DNA from: Paraburkholderia sp. PGU19
GTDB taxonomy: Bacteria > Pseudomonadota > Gammaproteobacteria > Burkholderiales > Burkholderiaceae
DNA length: 64,000 nt
Direction of reading: 5' to 3'
NCBI RefSeq assembly: GCF_013426915.1
Contig: NZ_AP023180.1
Span: 248,001-312,000 of the forward strand
Made by a program: the position numbers and the translations under genes. The notes under the pieces are model-generated. The model was not told the origin of the DNA and ran no database searches. It saw only the letters and a list, made by a program, of their open reading frames with translations. Positions 62,378-64,000 of this stretch are shown here, piece by piece. The number at the start of each line of letters is the position of its first letter. Position 1 is the first letter of the stretch.

Positions 62378-64000
62378 ATGGCTGCCGACATGAGCGCCAA
62401 CGCCAACTGCGGCGACTCCGCGCGTAGCGCGCTGGATCCCGACGCATTGCGGCGCGGCGTGCTCGACAATCTCATCTGCCTGCAGGCTCGCCCGCTGGCC
62501 ATCGCTACGCCGCACGACTGGTACATGGCGCTTTCCTACAGCGTGCGCGACCGCATGCTGGCGCGCTGGGCCGCTACGATCCAGACCTATGCTGCTCGCG
62601 AGCTGAGGGTTGCGTGTTACCTCTCTGCGGAGTTCCTGATCGGACCACAGCTCGGCAACAATCTCGTGAACCTGGGCATCGAGGCCGAAGCGCGTGCTGC
62701 CATGCAGTCACTCGGCCAGGATCTCGACGCGCTCATCGCCCTCGAGGAAGAGCCGGGACTCGGCAATGGCGGACTCGGAAGGCTTGCCGCCTGCTATCTG
62801 GATTCGCTGGCCACGCTCCAGATACCGTCGGTCGGATACGGCATACGCTACGAGTTCGGTATCTTCGACCAGGTGATCCGCGATGGCCGGCAGGTGGAGG
62901 CCACCGACAAGTGGCTGCAGAAGGGCAACCCATGGGAGATCGTGCGCCCCAACGTGACCTACTACGTGCGCTTCGGTGGACACACGCAGAGCGAGAACGA
63001 TGCGCAGGGCCGCTACTGCGTGCGCTGGATACCGGCGCACATGGTCAAGGGTGTGGCTTGCGATACACCGATGCTCGGATTCCGGGTCAACACCTGTAAC
63101 ACGCTGCGCCTATGGAAGAGCGAAGCCGTCGAGTCCTTCGATCTGGAGGACTTCAACGCCGGCGACTACTACCAGGCCGTGCAGGAAAAGGTGATTTCCG
63201 AAACGCTGTCCAAGGTGCTCTATCCCAATGATGAGCCCGAAGCCGGCAAGCGGCTGCGCCTCGCGCAGCAGTACTTCTTCGTTTCCTGCTCGTTGCAGGA
63301 CATGCTGCGCCTGCTCGATATCAAGGGCGAACCCATCGCGCGCTTTGCCGACATGTTCACGGTGCAGCTGAACGACACGCATCCTTCAATCGCCGTGGCG
63401 GAACTGATGCGCCTGCTGGTCGACGAGCGACGGGTCCCTTGGGACGAAGCATGGGACATTACCCGCGGCACGCTGGCCTATACCAACCACACGCTGCTGC
63501 CCGAAGCGCTCGAAACCTGGGGCCTGCCGCTGTTTCGCAACCTGCTGCCGCGCCTGCTCGAAATCATCTATGAGATCAACCGGCGCTTTCTCGACGAGGT
63601 CCGGCAACGTTATCCCGGCGACGATGCACGCGTGGCGCGGATGTCGATGATCGACGAGGCTGGCGAGAAGAAGGTACGCATGGCGCATCTGGCGACGGTC
63701 GGTTGCCATGCCGTGAACGGCGTGGCAGAGCTTCATTCCGCGCTGCTCAAACAGACGGTGCTGCGTGACTTCGCACAGCTGTGGCCCGAGCGCTTCACAA
63801 ACGTCACCAATGGCGTCACCCCACGTCGCTTCATGCTGCTCAGCAATCCTGGGCTTGCGCGGTTACTGGACAAGACGGTGGGCGAGGGATGGGCGACCGA
63901 CCTCACACGGCTTCGCGCCCTCGAATCGCATGCCGAAGACCCGGGCTTTCTCGACGAATGGCGCGACGTCAAGTATTCGAACAAGGCGATTCTCGCGCAG
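62378..64000 (+). CDS. glgP: Glycogen/starch phosphorylase, N-terminal part
   Basis: The frame is open from ATG 62378 (AGGAGGG upstream) to the window end, 541 codons without a stop, so the gene is cut by the edge. The sequence matches GT35 phosphorylases: LSAEFLIGPQLGNNLVNLGI, EEEPGLGNGGLGRLAACYLDSLA, then TVQLNDTHPS and NVTNGVTPRRF in the order seen in glycogen phosphorylase. The pyridoxal-phosphate lysine lies in the missing C-terminal third. The enzyme releases glucose 1-phosphate from glycogen in the cytoplasm. It is a full-length-type gene of about 830 residues, of which about two thirds is present here. Confidence 0.95.
   Translation, partial: MAADMSANANCGDSARSALDPDALRRGVLDNLICLQARPLAIATPHDWYMALSYSVRDRMLARWAATIQTYAARELRVACYLSAEFLIGPQLGNNLVNLGIEAEARAAMQSLGQDLDALIALEEEPGLGNGGLGRLAACYLDSLATLQIPSVGYGIRYEFGIFDQVIRDGRQVEATDKWLQKGNPWEIVRPNVTYYVRFGGHTQSENDAQGRYCVRWIPAHMVKGVACDTPMLGFRVNTCNTLRLWKSEAVESFDLEDFNAGDYYQAVQEKVISETLSKVLYPNDEPEAGKRLRLAQQYFFVSCSLQDMLRLLDIKGEPIARFADMFTVQLNDTHPSIAVAELMRLLVDERRVPWDEAWDITRGTLAYTNHTLLPEALETWGLPLFRNLLPRLLEIIYEINRRFLDEVRQRYPGDDARVARMSMIDEAGEKKVRMAHLATVGCHAVNGVAELHSALLKQTVLRDFAQLWPERFTNVTNGVTPRRFMLLSNPGLARLLDKTVGEGWATDLTRLRALESHAEDPGFLDEWRDVKYSNKAILAQ

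Overview
The window is GC-rich DNA from a member of the Burkholderiaceae, most likely Paraburkholderia, Caballeronia or Burkholderia. This rests on gene content and protein style: many LysR regulators beside catabolic genes, DUF4148 secreted proteins, a phasin, RdgC, a long Burkholderia-type palindromic element and MHS/ACS sugar-acid transporters. I see no rRNA, tRNA, CRISPR array, phage or replication origin. The density of regulators and catabolic operons suggests an accessory part of the genome; that is inference.

Layout. 0.6-7.6 kb: a secreted protein, an Old Yellow Enzyme with a divergent LysR, a PAP2 phosphatase, an EamA exporter with a divergent LysR, and a YkgJ-type Cys-cluster protein. 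8.2-14.5 kb: a Tat-exported alkylsulfatase with two small downstream genes, then a tight operon of Rieske oxygenase, rubredoxin and rubredoxin reductase ending in a strong terminator. 14.6-24 kb: LysR, rhodanese, a GlxA-type regulator, NifQ, an orphan betaine-type binding protein behind a tandem 56-bp hairpin repeat, rdgC, an orphan amino-acid binding protein, and a LysR/NmrA divergent pair. The NmrA gene is split by an IS4-family element (24386-25847) with a 9-bp target duplication, so the original reading frame can be rebuilt exactly. 25.9-26.6 kb: a roughly 700-bp palindromic repeat element with 82-bp identical arms.

26.7-35 kb: a YdeP-type molybdopterin oxidoreductase divergent from a MocR-like regulator, FUSC and LysE exporters, a GNAT acetyltransferase, and an ArsR-nemA pair with a visible operator. 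35-39.3 kb: small and broken genes (an overlooked 53-residue membrane protein, a dipeptidase remnant, a possible Usp remnant), DUF4148 and a phasin. 39.3-42.2 kb: a three-gene sugar-type ABC importer. 42.9-47.2 kb: maleate isomerase, an MFS permease, a LysR regulator and a D-2-hydroxyacid dehydrogenase.

47.3-54.8 kb is the most coherent pathway block: fructuronate reductase (UxuB-type), a ManD-family dehydratase carrying Pro314, an L-gulonate/L-idonate 5-dehydrogenase, two MFS permeases and a GntR regulator. Together they predict L-gulonate (or L-idonate) to D-fructuronate to D-mannonate to 2-keto-3-deoxygluconate. A shared 14-bp motif marks both control regions. 55-64 kb: a secreted DUF4148-like protein, a zinc-ribbon membrane protein, a dihaem cytochrome c, a YWTD beta-propeller, a TetR/SDR unit with matched operators, the 22-codon stump of a second SDR gene, a NAD(P)-binding protein, and glgP running off the right edge.
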